A stretch of DNA of 64,000 nt from Escherichia sp. E4742 (GCF_005843885.1 NZ_CP040443.1:5022001-5086000); one strand, 5' to 3'; shown: positions 25,084 to 34,978, counted from the first letter of the stretch. Translations and numbers: made by a program. The notes: a model not told the origin generated them from the letters alone.

Positions 25084-25377
25084 TTCCTGGTACGCCGCCA
25101 CCAGCTTATTACGCACCTGAATCCCCATTTGCATCGAAACCGACGCTTTTTGCATATCGGTCATAACATCGTTTAGCGCCACGCCGGGTTCGCCGAGGGT
25201 GAATTTTTCTGCCTGGGTGCGGGCGGCGGTTTGCGTATCACTTATACGATCGAGCGCGGCATGAAGTTGTCCGGCAAAACTGATGCCAGGTTGTGGTAGT
25301 GATTCCTGCGCACGGGCACTCATCGCCGTAGCCTGTAACTGGCTGATAACCCCTTCAATCCCCTGTATGGCTGACAT
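25063..25377 (-). CDS. fliE: Flagellar basal-body adaptor FliE
   Basis: Small rod protein of 104 residues joining the MS ring and the proximal rod. Helical and Gln/Ser-rich, it starts MSAIQGIEGVISQLQATAMS and ends AAYQEMMSMQV. The start at 25377 gives the usual length; six upstream codons are ignored. It is divergent from fliF across 214 bp that should hold FlhDC-dependent promoters for both. Its 3' end is the attachment site of the integrated element. Confidence 0.96.
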   Translation of the reverse strand: MSAIQGIEGVISQLQATAMSARAQESLPQPGISFAGQLHAALDRISDTQTAARTQAEKFTLGEPGVALNDVMTDMQKASVSMQMGIQVRNKLVAAYQEMMSMQV

Positions 25378-25591
25378 ATTCATCTCCTGGATCATTTCTG
25401 GTAGCAGAGATTAACAGTAAGTCAATAAGATAAAGGCGTTAAATAACGATAAAAAACCGGGTTAATTGGCGCATAGAAAAAAATAAAACCACAAATAATG
25501 AGGCCGTCAATTTTTCGAGTTTGCTGACCCGGGAGTGCGTCTTGTTCCACTTTGCCAATAACGCCGTCTTTCATCTGCCGCGAGGTGCGCG

Positions 25592-27250
25592 ATGAATACG
25601 ACTGCAGCCCAGACAAAATCTCTTGAGTGGCTTAATCGCCTACGCGCGAATCCGAGAATCCCTTTGATTATTGCTGGTTCCGCTGCAGTGGCAGTGATAG
25701 TCGCGTTAGTTCTATGGGCAAAAGCCCCTGATTACCGCACGTTATTCAGCAACCTTTCCGATCAGGATGGTGGCGCGATCGTCAGCCAACTGACGCAGAT
25801 GAACATCCCTTACCGCTTTAGTGAAGCCAGTGGTGCAATTGAAGTTCCGGCGGATAAGGTTCACGAATTGCGTCTGCGTCTGGCGCAGCAAGGCTTACCT
25901 AAAGGAGGAGCGGTCGGCTTTGAACTGCTCGATCAGGAAAAGTTTGGTATCAGCCAGTTCAGCGAACAGGTGAATTATCAGCGAGCGCTGGAAGGCGAAC
26001 TTTCTCGTACCATCGAAACTATCGGCCCGGTCAAAGGGGCGCGCGTGCATCTGGCGATGCCGAAACCGTCTTTATTTGTCCGTGAACAAAAATCCCCTTC
26101 CGCATCGGTGACTGTGAATTTATTGCCAGGACGTGCGCTGGATGAAGGGCAAATTAGCGCCGTTGTGCATCTGGTTTCCAGTGCAGTAGCTGGGCTGCCA
26201 CCGGGTAACGTTACGCTGGTGGATCAAGGTGGGCATCTGTTAACCCAGTCCAACACCAGCGGGCGCGATCTCAATGATGTTCAGTTGAAATATACCAGCG
26301 ATGTCGAAGGCCGCATTCAGCGTCGTATCGAAGCAATTCTGTCGCCTATTGTCGGCAACGGCAATATTCATGCGCAAGTCACAGCGCAGCTGGATTTCGC
26401 CAGTAAAGAGCAAACAGAAGAGCAGTATCGCCCTAATGGCAATGAGTCACAGGCAGCACTTCGTTCCCGTCAACTGAATGAAAGCGAGCAAAGCGGTTCC
26501 GGTTATCCAGGCGGCGTGCCGGGGGCATTGTCTAATCAGCCCGCGCCTGCAAATAACGCGCCGATCAGTACGCCTCCGGCAAATCAAAACAATCGCCAAC
26601 AACAGACGAGCACCACCAGCAATAGTGGGCCGCGCAGCACACAGCGTAATGAAACCAGCAACTACGAAGTCGATCGCACCATTCGTCATACCAAAATGAA
26701 CGTCGGCGACGTGCAACGTCTGTCTGTCGCGGTAGTGGTGAATTACAAAACGCTGCCGGATGGCAAACCGTTGCCACTGAGCGCCGAACAGATGAAACAA
26801 ATTGATGATCTGACCCGCGAGGCAATGGGCTTTTCGGAAAAACGCGGTGATTCGCTCAATGTCGTCAACTCGCCGTTTACCAGTAGTGATGAAAGTGGCG
26901 GTGAGTTGCCGTTCTGGCAACAACAAGCGTTTATCGATCAGTTACTGGCTGCCGGACGCTGGTTGCTGGTGATACTGGTGGCGTGGCTGCTGTGGCGTAA
27001 AGCGGTGCGTCCGCAATTAATCCGCCGCGCTGAGGTGGTGAAAGCCGTTCAGCAACAGACACAAACTCGCCAGGAGACGGAAGATGCAGTGGAAGTACGC
27101 CTGAGCAAAGACGAACAACTGCAACAACGCCGCGCTAACCAACGTCTGGGGGCTGAGGTAATGAGCCAGCGCATCCGCGACATGTCTGATAACGATCCGC
27201 GCGTAGTGGCGCTGGTCATTCGCCAGTGGATAAATAACGATCATGAGTAA
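25592..27250 (+). CDS. fliF: Flagellar MS-ring protein FliF
   Basis: Forms the MS ring in the inner membrane, the foundation of the basal body. The 552-residue protein has two membrane segments (about 25–44, IPLIIAGSAAVAVIVALVLW; about 450–470, WLLVILVAWLLW) around a large periplasmic region with a Gln/Asn/Ser-rich loop (about 310–360). The cytoplasmic C-terminus binds FliG. Length is identical to K-12. It is first in fliFGHIJK and overlaps fliG by 8 bp. Confidence 0.97.
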   Translation: MNTTAAQTKSLEWLNRLRANPRIPLIIAGSAAVAVIVALVLWAKAPDYRTLFSNLSDQDGGAIVSQLTQMNIPYRFSEASGAIEVPADKVHELRLRLAQQGLPKGGAVGFELLDQEKFGISQFSEQVNYQRALEGELSRTIETIGPVKGARVHLAMPKPSLFVREQKSPSASVTVNLLPGRALDEGQISAVVHLVSSAVAGLPPGNVTLVDQGGHLLTQSNTSGRDLNDVQLKYTSDVEGRIQRRIEAILSPIVGNGNIHAQVTAQLDFASKEQTEEQYRPNGNESQAALRSRQLNESEQSGSGYPGGVPGALSNQPAPANNAPISTPPANQNNRQQQTSTTSNSGPRSTQRNETSNYEVDRTIRHTKMNVGDVQRLSVAVVVNYKTLPDGKPLPLSAEQMKQIDDLTREAMGFSEKRGDSLNVVNSPFTSSDESGGELPFWQQQAFIDQLLAAGRWLLVILVAWLLWRKAVRPQLIRRAEVVKAVQQQTQTRQETEDAVEVRLSKDEQLQQRRANQRLGAEVMSQRIRDMSDNDPRVVALVIRQWINNDHE

Positions 27251-28238
27251 CCTGACAGGCACCGATAAAAGCGTCATTCTGCTGATGACCATTGGAGAAG
27301 ACCGGGCGGCAGAGGTATTCAAGCACCTGTCCCAACGAGAAGTGCAAACCCTGAGCGCGGCAATGGCGAACGTCTCGCAGATCTCCAACAAACAATTAAC
27401 TGAAGTACTGGCAGAGTTTGAACAAGAAGCCGAACAGTTTGCCGCACTGAATATTAACGCCAATGATTATCTGCGTTCAGTGCTGGTCAAAGCGCTGGGC
27501 GAAGAGCGTGCCGCCAGCCTGCTGGAAGATATTCTCGAAACCCGCGACACTGCCAGCGGTATTGAAACGCTCAACTTTATGGAGCCGCAGAGCGCCGCCG
27601 ATCTGATTCGCGATGAACATCCGCAGATTATCGCCACCATTCTGGTGCATCTGAAACGCGCTCAAGCCGCCGATATTCTGGCGTTGTTCGATGAACGTCT
27701 GCGCCACGACGTGATGCTACGTATCGCTACCTTTGGCGGCGTACAACCTGCCGCGCTGGCTGAGCTGACAGAAGTGCTGAATGGCCTGCTCGATGGCCAG
27801 AATCTCAAACGCAGCAAAATGGGCGGCGTGAGAACAGCAGCCGAAATTATCAACCTGATGAAAACTCAGCAGGAAGAAGCGGTTATTACCGCCGTGCGTG
27901 AATTTGACGGCGAACTGGCGCAGAAAATCATCGACGAGATGTTCCTGTTCGAAAATCTGGTGGATGTCGACGATCGCAGCATCCAGCGTCTGTTGCAGGA
28001 AGTGGATTCCGAATCGTTACTGATCGCGCTGAAAGGGGCCGAGCAGCCGCTACGCGAAAAATTCCTGCGCAATATGTCGCAACGTGCCGCCGATATTCTG
28101 CGCGACGATCTCGCCAACCGTGGTCCGGTGCGTCTGTCGCAGGTGGAAAACGAACAGAAAGCGATTCTGCTGATTGTGCGCCGCCTTGCCGAAACCGGCG
28201 AGATGGTGATTGGCAGCGGCGAGGATACCTATGTCTGA
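27243..28238 (+). CDS. fliG: Flagellar motor switch protein FliG
   Basis: C-ring component that interacts with MotA to generate torque. The 331-residue protein shows the FliG N, middle and C domains, including the EHPQIIATILVHL region of the middle domain and the charged C-terminal torque helix (DDRSIQRLLQEVDSESLLIA). It starts within the end of fliF and overlaps the start of fliH by 8 bp. Confidence 0.97.
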   Translation: MSNLTGTDKSVILLMTIGEDRAAEVFKHLSQREVQTLSAAMANVSQISNKQLTEVLAEFEQEAEQFAALNINANDYLRSVLVKALGEERAASLLEDILETRDTASGIETLNFMEPQSAADLIRDEHPQIIATILVHLKRAQAADILALFDERLRHDVMLRIATFGGVQPAALAELTEVLNGLLDGQNLKRSKMGGVRTAAEIINLMKTQQEEAVITAVREFDGELAQKIIDEMFLFENLVDVDDRSIQRLLQEVDSESLLIALKGAEQPLREKFLRNMSQRAADILRDDLANRGPVRLSQVENEQKAILLIVRRLAETGEMVIGSGEDTYV

Positions 28239-28917
28239 TACTCTGCCGTGGAAAACCTGGACACCGGACGATCTCGCGCCACCACAGGCAGAGTTTGTGC
28301 CACTGATGGAGCCAGAAGAAACCGTCACTGAAGAGGCCGAACCCAGCCTTGAGCAACAACTGGCGCAACTGCAAATGCAGGCCCATGAGCAAGGTTATCA
28401 GGCGGGAATTGCCGAAGGTCGCCAGCAAGGCCACGACCAGGGCTATCAGGAAGGGATCGCCCAGGGGCTGGAACAAGGACTGGCGCAAGCGAAATCCCAG
28501 CAAGCGCCGATTCATGCCCGGATGCAGCAATTGGTCAGCGAGTTTCAGACCACCCTTGACGCGCTGGACAGTGTGATTGCTTCACGCCTGATGCAGATGG
28601 CGCTGGAGGCAGCGCGTCAGGTGATCGGCCAGACGCCAACGGTGGACAACTCGGCGCTGATTAAACAGATCCAACAGTTGTTACAGCAAGAACCGTTATT
28701 CAGCGGCAAACCGCAGCTACGCGTGCATCCGGATGATCTACAACGTGTTGATGAGATGCTTGGCGCAACGTTAAGTTTGCATGGCTGGCGCTTGCGCGGC
28801 GATCCGACACTCCATCCTGGCGGCTGTAAAGTCTCCGCCGATGAAGGCGATCTCGACGCCAGTGTCGCCACTCGCTGGCAAGAACTCTGCCGTCTGGCAG
28901 CGCCAGGAGTGGTGTAA
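28231..28917 (+). CDS. fliH: Flagellar export regulator FliH
   Basis: Cytoplasmic regulator of the export ATPase FliI and tether to the C-ring. The 228-residue protein starts MSDTLPWKTWTPDDL (the Trp pair that contacts FlhA/FliN) and has a GxxxG-type repeat helix (GYQAGIAEGRQQGHDQGYQE) typical of FliH. The start at 28231 overlaps the fliG end; a frame seven codons longer is not used. It ends overlapping fliI (TAATG). Confidence 0.96.
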   Translation: MSDTLPWKTWTPDDLAPPQAEFVPLMEPEETVTEEAEPSLEQQLAQLQMQAHEQGYQAGIAEGRQQGHDQGYQEGIAQGLEQGLAQAKSQQAPIHARMQQLVSEFQTTLDALDSVIASRLMQMALEAARQVIGQTPTVDNSALIKQIQQLLQQEPLFSGKPQLRVHPDDLQRVDEMLGATLSLHGWRLRGDPTLHPGGCKVSADEGDLDASVATRWQELCRLAAPGVV

Positions 28918-30287
28918 TGACCACGCGGCTGACTCGCTGGCTAACCACGCTGGATAACTTCGAAGCCAAAATGGCGCAGTTGCCTGCGGTGCGTCGCTAC
29001 GGGCGATTAACCCGCGCCACCGGGCTGGTGCTGGAAGCCACCGGATTGCAACTGCCGCTCGGCGCTACCTGTGTCATTGAACGTCAGAACGGCACTGAAA
29101 CGCACGAAGTAGAAAGCGAAGTGGTTGGCTTTAACGGTCAACGGCTGTTTTTAATGCCGCTGGAGGAAGTGGAAGGCGTACTACCCGGCGCGCGCGTTTA
29201 TGCCAAAAATATCTCCGGCGACGGCCTGCAAAGCGGCAAGCAGCTTCCACTTGGTCCGGCGTTATTAGGTCGCGTTCTGGACGGCAGCGGTAAACCGCTC
29301 GATGGTCTGCCCTCCCCCGATACGACTGAAACTGGCGCCCTGATTACCCCGCCGTTTAACCCGTTGCAACGTACACCGATTGAGCATGTGCTGGATACGG
29401 GCGTGCGCCCAATTAATGCCCTGCTTACCGTTGGGCGCGGGCAGCGTATGGGGCTGTTTGCCGGTTCCGGCGTCGGTAAAAGTGTGCTGCTGGGAATGAT
29501 GGCGCGCTACACCCGTGCCGATGTGATCGTCGTTGGTTTGATTGGTGAACGTGGGCGAGAAGTAAAAGATTTTATTGAAAATATTCTCGGTGCCGAAGGG
29601 CGTGCGCGCTCCGTGGTGATTGCCGCTCCGGCGGATGTTTCTCCGCTCCTGCGAATGCAGGGTGCCGCCTATGCCACGCGCATTGCCGAAGATTTTCGCG
29701 ATCGTGGCCAGCATGTGTTGCTGATTATGGACTCTCTCACCCGCTACGCGATGGCCCAGCGTGAGATTGCACTAGCCATTGGCGAACCGCCTGCCACCAA
29801 AGGCTATCCGCCGTCGGTATTCGCCAAATTACCGGCGCTGGTCGAACGTGCCGGAAACGGCATCAGCGGCGGCGGCTCGATTACCGCGTTTTATACCGTG
29901 CTCACCGAAGGCGATGACCAGCAGGATCCGATTGCCGACTCCGCGCGGGCGATCCTCGACGGTCACATCGTGCTGTCTCGCCGTCTGGCAGAAGCCGGGC
30001 ACTATCCGGCGATTGATATTGAAGCCTCAATCAGCCGTGCAATGACGGCGTTGATCAGCAAACAACATTACGCGCGGGTACGCACATTCAAGCAGCTGTT
30101 GTCGAGTTTTCAACGTAACCGCGATCTGGTCAGCGTCGGCGCGTATGCCAAAGGCAGCGATCCAATGCTCGATAAAGCTATCGCCTTGTGGCCGCAGCTG
30201 GAGGGCTATTTGCAACAAGGCATTTTTGAACGCGCGGACTGGGAAGACTCTCTCCAGGGACTGGAACGTATTTTTCCGACTGTGTGA
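28917..30287 (+). CDS. fliI: Flagellar export ATPase FliI
   Basis: ATPase of the flagellar type III export apparatus, related to F1-beta. The 456-residue protein has Walker A GSGVGKSV near residue 180, Walker B LLIMDSLTRYA, and the GEPPATKGYPPSVF region typical of type III ATPases. The C-terminus ends FPTV, one Ser shorter than the K-12 protein as I recall. It forms a complex with FliH and is stimulated by FliJ; all three genes are adjacent. Confidence 0.97.
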   Translation: MTTRLTRWLTTLDNFEAKMAQLPAVRRYGRLTRATGLVLEATGLQLPLGATCVIERQNGTETHEVESEVVGFNGQRLFLMPLEEVEGVLPGARVYAKNISGDGLQSGKQLPLGPALLGRVLDGSGKPLDGLPSPDTTETGALITPPFNPLQRTPIEHVLDTGVRPINALLTVGRGQRMGLFAGSGVGKSVLLGMMARYTRADVIVVGLIGERGREVKDFIENILGAEGRARSVVIAAPADVSPLLRMQGAAYATRIAEDFRDRGQHVLLIMDSLTRYAMAQREIALAIGEPPATKGYPPSVFAKLPALVERAGNGISGGGSITAFYTVLTEGDDQQDPIADSARAILDGHIVLSRRLAEAGHYPAIDIEASISRAMTALISKQHYARVRTFKQLLSSFQRNRDLVSVGAYAKGSDPMLDKAIALWPQLEGYLQQGIFERADWEDSLQGLERIFPTV

Positions 30288-30308
30288 CTAAGCAGGAGAT
30301 AACAGTAG

Positions 30309-30752
30309 ATGGCAGAACATGGCGCCCTGGCGACCCTGAAAGATCTGGCAGAAAAAGAGGTGGATAATGCGGCCCGCCTGCTGGGTGAAATGCGTCGCGG
30401 ATGTCAGCAGGCGGAAGAACAACTCAAAATGCTGATCGATTATCAAAACGAATATCGCAGCAACCTGAACAGCGATATGAGTACAGGCATGACTAGTAAT
30501 CGCTGGATCAACTATCAGCAGTTCATTCAGACGCTGGAAAAAGCCATTACCCAGCACCGCCAGCAGCTTAATCAGTGGACGCAGAAAGTTGACATTGCCC
30601 TCAACAGCTGGCGAGAAAAGAAACAACGTTTGCAAGCCTGGCAGACCCTCCAGGAACGGCAATCCACGGCGGCACTGCTTGCAGAAAACCGCCTCGATCA
30701 GAAAAAGATGGATGAGTTCGCACAGCGCGCCGCCATGAGGAAAACTGAATGA
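30309..30752 (+). CDS. fliJ: Flagellar export chaperone FliJ
   Basis: Coiled-coil stalk protein that sits in the FliI hexamer and connects it to FlhA. The 147 residues are almost entirely amphipathic helix (LATLKDLAEKEVDNAARLLG, then WREKKQRLQAWQTLQERQST). AGGAGATAACAGTAG lies before the start. It overlaps fliK by 4 bp. Confidence 0.96.
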   Translation: MAEHGALATLKDLAEKEVDNAARLLGEMRRGCQQAEEQLKMLIDYQNEYRSNLNSDMSTGMTSNRWINYQQFIQTLEKAITQHRQQLNQWTQKVDIALNSWREKKQRLQAWQTLQERQSTAALLAENRLDQKKMDEFAQRAAMRKTE

Positions 30753-31876
30753 TTCGTTTAGCGCCCTTGATTACCGCTGACGTTGACACATCCACGTTGC
30801 CCGGTGCTAGCGCCACTGACACGGCACATAATTTTCTTGCGTTATTGAGCGGGGCATTAGCAGGAGATGCAGCACCAGGCAAAGCTTCGCCATTGCTTCA
30901 GGTTGCAGTGGATACCCCACACACGCAAGGTAAAGAACGCGTCAGCGAAATTCTGGCCGGGGTACTGCCGTCTGATTTACACATCGCTATTGACGAAACG
31001 CTGGCTGAAATAACCGCAGCACTACCCGATACAACGCCGCTGACGACGGCTCTGGTTAATACGCTGGCAGCCATGCCAGAAAAGGAGACGGTCGCCGACG
31101 ATAAAACAGATGACCTTAATGAAGATGCTGTCGCCAGCCTGAGCGCCCTTTTTGCTATGCTGCCCGGTTTTGACAATACTCCCAAAGTGACTGATGCGCC
31201 TGTAACAGTGTTACCGACGCAGAAGCAAGCACTCTCAACAAAACTGACTACCGCGCAACTCGCAACAGCACAACCTGACGACGCCCCTGGTGCGCCAGAT
31301 CAGCCATTAACTCCGCTGGTCGCTGAAGCCCAGAGTAAAGCGGAGGTCATCAGCACGCCTTCACCTGTTACTACTGTCGCCAGTCCGCTAATTACTCCGC
31401 ACCAGACGCAACCGCTGCCCACCGTCGCCGCGCCTGTTTTGAGCGCACCGCTGGGTTCCCACGAATGGCAACAATCCTTAAGCCAGCATATTTCGCTGTT
31501 TACCCGCCAGGGGCAACAAAGTGCCGAACTGCGTTTGCATCCGCAAGATTTAGGCGAAGTGCAAATCTCCCTTAAGGTGGATGACAACCAGGCGCAAATT
31601 CAGATGGTTTCACCGCATCAGCACGTGCGCGCCGCTCTGGAAGCGGCTTTGCCGGTACTGCGCACACAACTGGCAGAAAGCGGAATTCAGTTGGGGCAGA
31701 GCAATATCAGCGGTGAGAGTTTTAGCGGTCAGCAGCAGGCAGCTTCCGAGCAACAGCAAAGCCAACGCACAGCAAACCATGAACCTCTGGCGGGGGAAGA
31801 CGACGATACACTGCCGGTTCCCACAACTCTCCAGAGAGTTTCATCTGGTAATAGCGGCGTCGATATTTTCGCCTAA
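30749..31876 (+). CDS. fliK: Flagellar hook-length control protein FliK
   Basis: Secreted molecular ruler that stops hook growth and switches export specificity through FlhB. The 375-residue protein has a low-complexity Thr/Ala/Pro-rich N-terminal ruler and a conserved C-terminal switch domain (ELRLHPQDLGEVQISLKVDD, then AALPVLRTQLAESGIQLGQ), followed by a Gln-rich tail. Length matches E. coli FliK. Confidence 0.95.
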   Translation: MIRLAPLITADVDTSTLPGASATDTAHNFLALLSGALAGDAAPGKASPLLQVAVDTPHTQGKERVSEILAGVLPSDLHIAIDETLAEITAALPDTTPLTTALVNTLAAMPEKETVADDKTDDLNEDAVASLSALFAMLPGFDNTPKVTDAPVTVLPTQKQALSTKLTTAQLATAQPDDAPGAPDQPLTPLVAEAQSKAEVISTPSPVTTVASPLITPHQTQPLPTVAAPVLSAPLGSHEWQQSLSQHISLFTRQGQQSAELRLHPQDLGEVQISLKVDDNQAQIQMVSPHQHVRAALEAALPVLRTQLAESGIQLGQSNISGESFSGQQQAASEQQQSQRTANHEPLAGEDDDTLPVPTTLQRVSSGNSGVDIFA

Positions 31877-31924
31877 CGTCAGAGGTAGCACCTTAATCCG
31901 CGTCTTTTCCCCGCTTTGCCACAC

Positions 31925-31951
31925 TTAAGACGCAGGATAATTAGCCGATAA
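31925..31951 (+). promoter_or_regulatory. Candidate sigma-28 promoter before fliL
   Basis: TTAA (31925–31928), 15 bases, then a perfect –10 GCCGATAA (31944–31951), about 30 bp before the fliL ATG. The –35 half is imperfect. A dual class-2 and sigma-28 input for fliLMNOPQR is known in enterics. Confidence 0.6.
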
Positions 31952-31980
31952 GCAGTAGCGACACAGGAAGACCGCAACAC

Positions 31981-32445
31981 ATGACTGATTACGCGATAAG
32001 CAAGAAAAGCAGGCGATCGCTTTGGCTCCCGATCCTGGTATTCATCACTCTCGCGGCCTGTGCCAGCGCGGGTTACAGCTACTGGCATTCGCAACAAGTG
32101 ACCGCTGGCGACAAAGCACAGCAACGCGTCGTGCTCTCACCTGTCTTCTATGCGCTGGACACTTTTACGGTCAATCTTGGCGATGCAGATCGCGTGCTTT
32201 ATATCGGTATAACGCTGCGGCTGAAAGATGAAGCCACCCGTTCGCGGTTGAGCGAGTATTTGCCGGAAGTCCGCAGTCGCTTGCTGTTACTGTTTTCGCG
32301 CCAGGATGCCGCCGCGCTGGCAACGGAAGAAGGCAAGCAAAAACTGATTGCCGCAATTAAAGCCACACTCTCCCCCCCGCTTGTTGCCGGGCAACCGAAA
32401 CAGGATGTCACCGACGTGCTGTATACCGCTTTTATTCTGCGATAA
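31981..32445 (+). CDS. fliL: Flagellar stator-associated protein FliL
   Basis: Inner-membrane protein that surrounds and stabilises MotAB stators. The 154-residue protein has a single N-terminal membrane anchor (LWLPILVFITLAACASAGYS) and a periplasmic SPFH-like domain (DTFTVNLGDADRVLYIGITL). It is first in fliLMNOPQR; fliM begins 5 bp after its stop. Confidence 0.96.
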   Translation: MTDYAISKKSRRSLWLPILVFITLAACASAGYSYWHSQQVTAGDKAQQRVVLSPVFYALDTFTVNLGDADRVLYIGITLRLKDEATRSRLSEYLPEVRSRLLLLFSRQDAAALATEEGKQKLIAAIKATLSPPLVAGQPKQDVTDVLYTAFILR

Positions 32446-32449
32446 CGAC

Positions 32450-33454
32450 ATGGGCGATAGTATTCTTTCTCAAGCTGAAATTGATGCGCTGTTGAATGGT
32501 GACAGCGAGGTCAAAGACGAACCGACAACCAGTGCTGGCGGCGAAAGTGACATTCGTCCGTACGATCCCAATACCCAACGCCGGGTTGTGCGCGAACGTT
32601 TGCAGGCGCTGGAAATCATTAATGAGCGTTTTGCCCGCCATTTTCGCATGGGGCTGTTCAACCTGCTGCGCCGTAGCCCGGACATTACCGTCGGGGCGAT
32701 CCGCATACAGCCGTACCATGAATTTGCCCGCAACCTGCCGGTGCCAACCAACCTGAACCTTATCCACCTGAAACCGCTGCGCGGAACAGGGCTGGTGGTG
32801 TTCTCGCCAAGTCTGGTGTTTATCGCCGTGGATAACCTGTTTGGCGGCGATGGACGCTTCCCTACCAAAGTAGAAGGTCGCGAGTTTACGCATACCGAAC
32901 AGCGCGTCATCAATCGTATGTTAAAGCTGGCACTTGAAGGCTATAGCGACGCGTGGAAGGCTATTAATCCACTGGAAGTGGAGTACGTGCGTTCGGAAAT
33001 GCAGGTGAAATTTACCAATATCACCACCTCGCCGAACGACATTGTGGTTAACACGCCTTTTCATGTCGAAATTGGCAACCTGACTGGCGAATTTAATATC
33101 TGCCTGCCATTCAGCATGATCGAACCGCTAAGGGAATTGTTGGTTAACCCGCCGCTGGAAAACTCGCGCAATGAAGATCAGAACTGGCGCGATAACCTGG
33201 TGCGCCAGGTTCAGCATTCACAGCTGGAGCTGGTTGCCAACTTTGCCGATATTTCTCTGCGCCTGTCGCAGATTTTAAAGCTGAAACCCGGCGATGTCCT
33301 GCCGATAGAAAAACCCGATCGCATCATCGCCCATGTTGACGGCGTTCCGGTACTGACCAGCCAGTACGGCACCATCAACGGTCAGTATGCGTTACGGATA
33401 GAACATTTGATTAACCCGATTTTGAATTCTCTGAACGAGGAACAGCCCAAATGA
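32450..33454 (+). CDS. fliM: Flagellar motor switch protein FliM
   Basis: C-ring protein that binds CheY-P and sets rotation direction. The 334-residue protein begins with the CheY-binding peptide ILSQAEIDALLNG, followed by the middle CheC-like domain with GGDGRF and a C-terminal SpoA domain (LKPGDVLPIEKPDRI). The start at 32450 is the conventional one; an overlapping longer frame inside fliL is not used. It overlaps fliN by 4 bp. Confidence 0.97.
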   Translation: MGDSILSQAEIDALLNGDSEVKDEPTTSAGGESDIRPYDPNTQRRVVRERLQALEIINERFARHFRMGLFNLLRRSPDITVGAIRIQPYHEFARNLPVPTNLNLIHLKPLRGTGLVVFSPSLVFIAVDNLFGGDGRFPTKVEGREFTHTEQRVINRMLKLALEGYSDAWKAINPLEVEYVRSEMQVKFTNITTSPNDIVVNTPFHVEIGNLTGEFNICLPFSMIEPLRELLVNPPLENSRNEDQNWRDNLVRQVQHSQLELVANFADISLRLSQILKLKPGDVLPIEKPDRIIAHVDGVPVLTSQYGTINGQYALRIEHLINPILNSLNEEQPK

Positions 33455-33864
33455 GTGACTTGAATAATCCGGCCGATGACAACAACGGCGCAATGGACGA
33501 TCTGTGGGCTGAAGCGTTGAGCGAACAAAAATCAACAAGCAGCAAAAGCGCGGCTGAAGCGGTGTTCCAGCAGCTTGGCGGCGGCGACGTCAGTGGAACA
33601 TTGCAGGATATCGACCTGATTATGGATATTCCGGTTAAGCTGACCGTCGAACTGGGCCGCACACGAATGACCATCAAAGAGTTGTTGCGTCTGACGCAAG
33701 GGTCAGTCGTGGCGCTGGACGGTCTGGCGGGCGAACCACTGGATATTCTGATCAACGGTTATTTAATTGCTCAGGGCGAAGTTGTCGTAGTCGCTGATAA
33801 ATATGGCGTGCGGATCACCGATATCATTACCCCATCCGAGCGGATGCGCCGCCTGAGTCGTTAG
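33451..33864 (+). CDS. fliN: Flagellar motor switch protein FliN
   Basis: C-ring base protein and docking site for FliH–FliI. The 137-residue protein has a low-complexity N-terminus and a C-terminal SpoA domain (DIPVKLTVELGRTRMTIKEL, then VALDGLAGEPLDILING). Length matches K-12. Confidence 0.97.
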   Translation: MSDLNNPADDNNGAMDDLWAEALSEQKSTSSKSAAEAVFQQLGGGDVSGTLQDIDLIMDIPVKLTVELGRTRMTIKELLRLTQGSVVALDGLAGEPLDILINGYLIAQGEVVVVADKYGVRITDIITPSERMRRLSR

Positions 33865-33866
33865 TG

Positions 33867-34232
33867 ATGAATAACCACGCTACTGTACAACCTTCCGCAC
33901 CGGTTTCTGCTGCGCCGCTCCTTCAGGTGAGCGGCGCGCTAATTGCCATTATTGTCTTAATCCTCGCTGCGGCCTGGCTGGTAAAAAGGCTGGGATTTGC
34001 TCCCAAACGTAATGGCACGAACGGGCTGAAAGTCAGCGCTAGTGCCTCGTTGGGTGCGCGTGAACGGGTCGTGGTGGTCGATGTGGAAGATGCGCGACTG
34101 GTGCTCGGCGTTACTGCCGGGCAAATCAATCTGCTGCATAAACTTCCCCCTTCTGCGCTAACGGAAGATTTACCTCAAGCCGATTTTCAGTCGGTCATGA
34201 AAAATTTGCTCAAGCGTAGCGGGAGATCCTGA
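33867..34232 (+). CDS. fliO: Flagellar export gate assembly protein FliO
   Basis: Small membrane protein that helps assemble the FliP ring. The 121-residue protein has one membrane segment (LLQVSGALIAIIVLILAAAW) and a cytoplasmic tail. A GTG codon overlaps the fliN stop at 33864, but the next codon is ATG at 33867, which gives the usual length. Its last base overlaps the fliP ATG. Confidence 0.94.
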   Translation: MNNHATVQPSAPVSAAPLLQVSGALIAIIVLILAAAWLVKRLGFAPKRNGTNGLKVSASASLGARERVVVVDVEDARLVLGVTAGQINLLHKLPPSALTEDLPQADFQSVMKNLLKRSGRS

Positions 34233-34969
34233 TGCGTCGCCTGTTGTCTGTCGCACCGGCCCTTCTCTGGCTGCTTACTCCCCTCGCCTTTGCTCAACTG
34301 CCTGGCATCACCAGCCAGCCGCTGCCTGGCGGTGGACAAAGCTGGTCACTCCCGGTGCAGACGCTGGTGTTCATCACCTCGCTGACTTTTATTCCGGCAA
34401 TTTTACTGATGATGACCAGCTTCACCCGCATCATCATTGTTTTTGGTTTATTGCGTAACGCACTGGGAACGCCCTCCGCGCCGCCCAACCAGGTATTGCT
34501 GGGGCTGGCGCTGTTTTTGACCTTTTTTATTATGTCTCCGGTAATCGATAAAATTTATGTCGATGCGTATCAGCCGTTCAGCGAAGAGAAAATATCAATG
34601 CAGGAGGCGTTGGAAAAAGGGGCGCAGCCCCTGCGTGAGTTTATGCTGCGTCAGACCCGCGAGGCGGATTTAGGGTTGTTTGCCAGACTGGCGAATACCG
34701 GCCCGTTGCAGGGACCTGAAGCAGTACCGATGCGCATTTTGCTCCCGGCCTACGTGACCAGCGAGTTGAAAACCGCCTTCCAGATAGGCTTCACGATTTT
34801 CATTCCGTTTTTGATTATCGACCTGGTTATTGCAAGCGTGTTGATGGCATTGGGGATGATGATGGTTCCCCCCGCGACCATTGCCCTGCCGTTTAAACTG
34901 ATGCTGTTTGTACTGGTGGATGGCTGGCAATTGCTGGTCGGCTCGCTGGCACAAAGCTTTTACAGCTAG
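34232..34969 (+). CDS. fliP: Flagellar export gate protein FliP
   Basis: Core of the FliPQR export channel. The 245-residue precursor has a cleavable signal peptide (LLSVAPALLWLLTPLAFA), unusual for an export-gate membrane protein but typical of FliP, then four membrane segments and the conserved FTRIIIVFGLLRNALGTPSA and PFKLMLFVLVDGW blocks. It starts one base before the fliO stop ends. Confidence 0.97.
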   Translation: MRRLLSVAPALLWLLTPLAFAQLPGITSQPLPGGGQSWSLPVQTLVFITSLTFIPAILLMMTSFTRIIIVFGLLRNALGTPSAPPNQVLLGLALFLTFFIMSPVIDKIYVDAYQPFSEEKISMQEALEKGAQPLREFMLRQTREADLGLFARLANTGPLQGPEAVPMRILLPAYVTSELKTAFQIGFTIFIPFLIIDLVIASVLMALGMMMVPPATIALPFKLMLFVLVDGWQLLVGSLAQSFYS

Positions 34970-34978
34970 AGAGGCCAA

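Noticed and set aside
26447..26926. 159-codon minus-strand frame in fliF
   Set aside because: Antisense of the FliF Gln/Asn-rich loop; no independent support.
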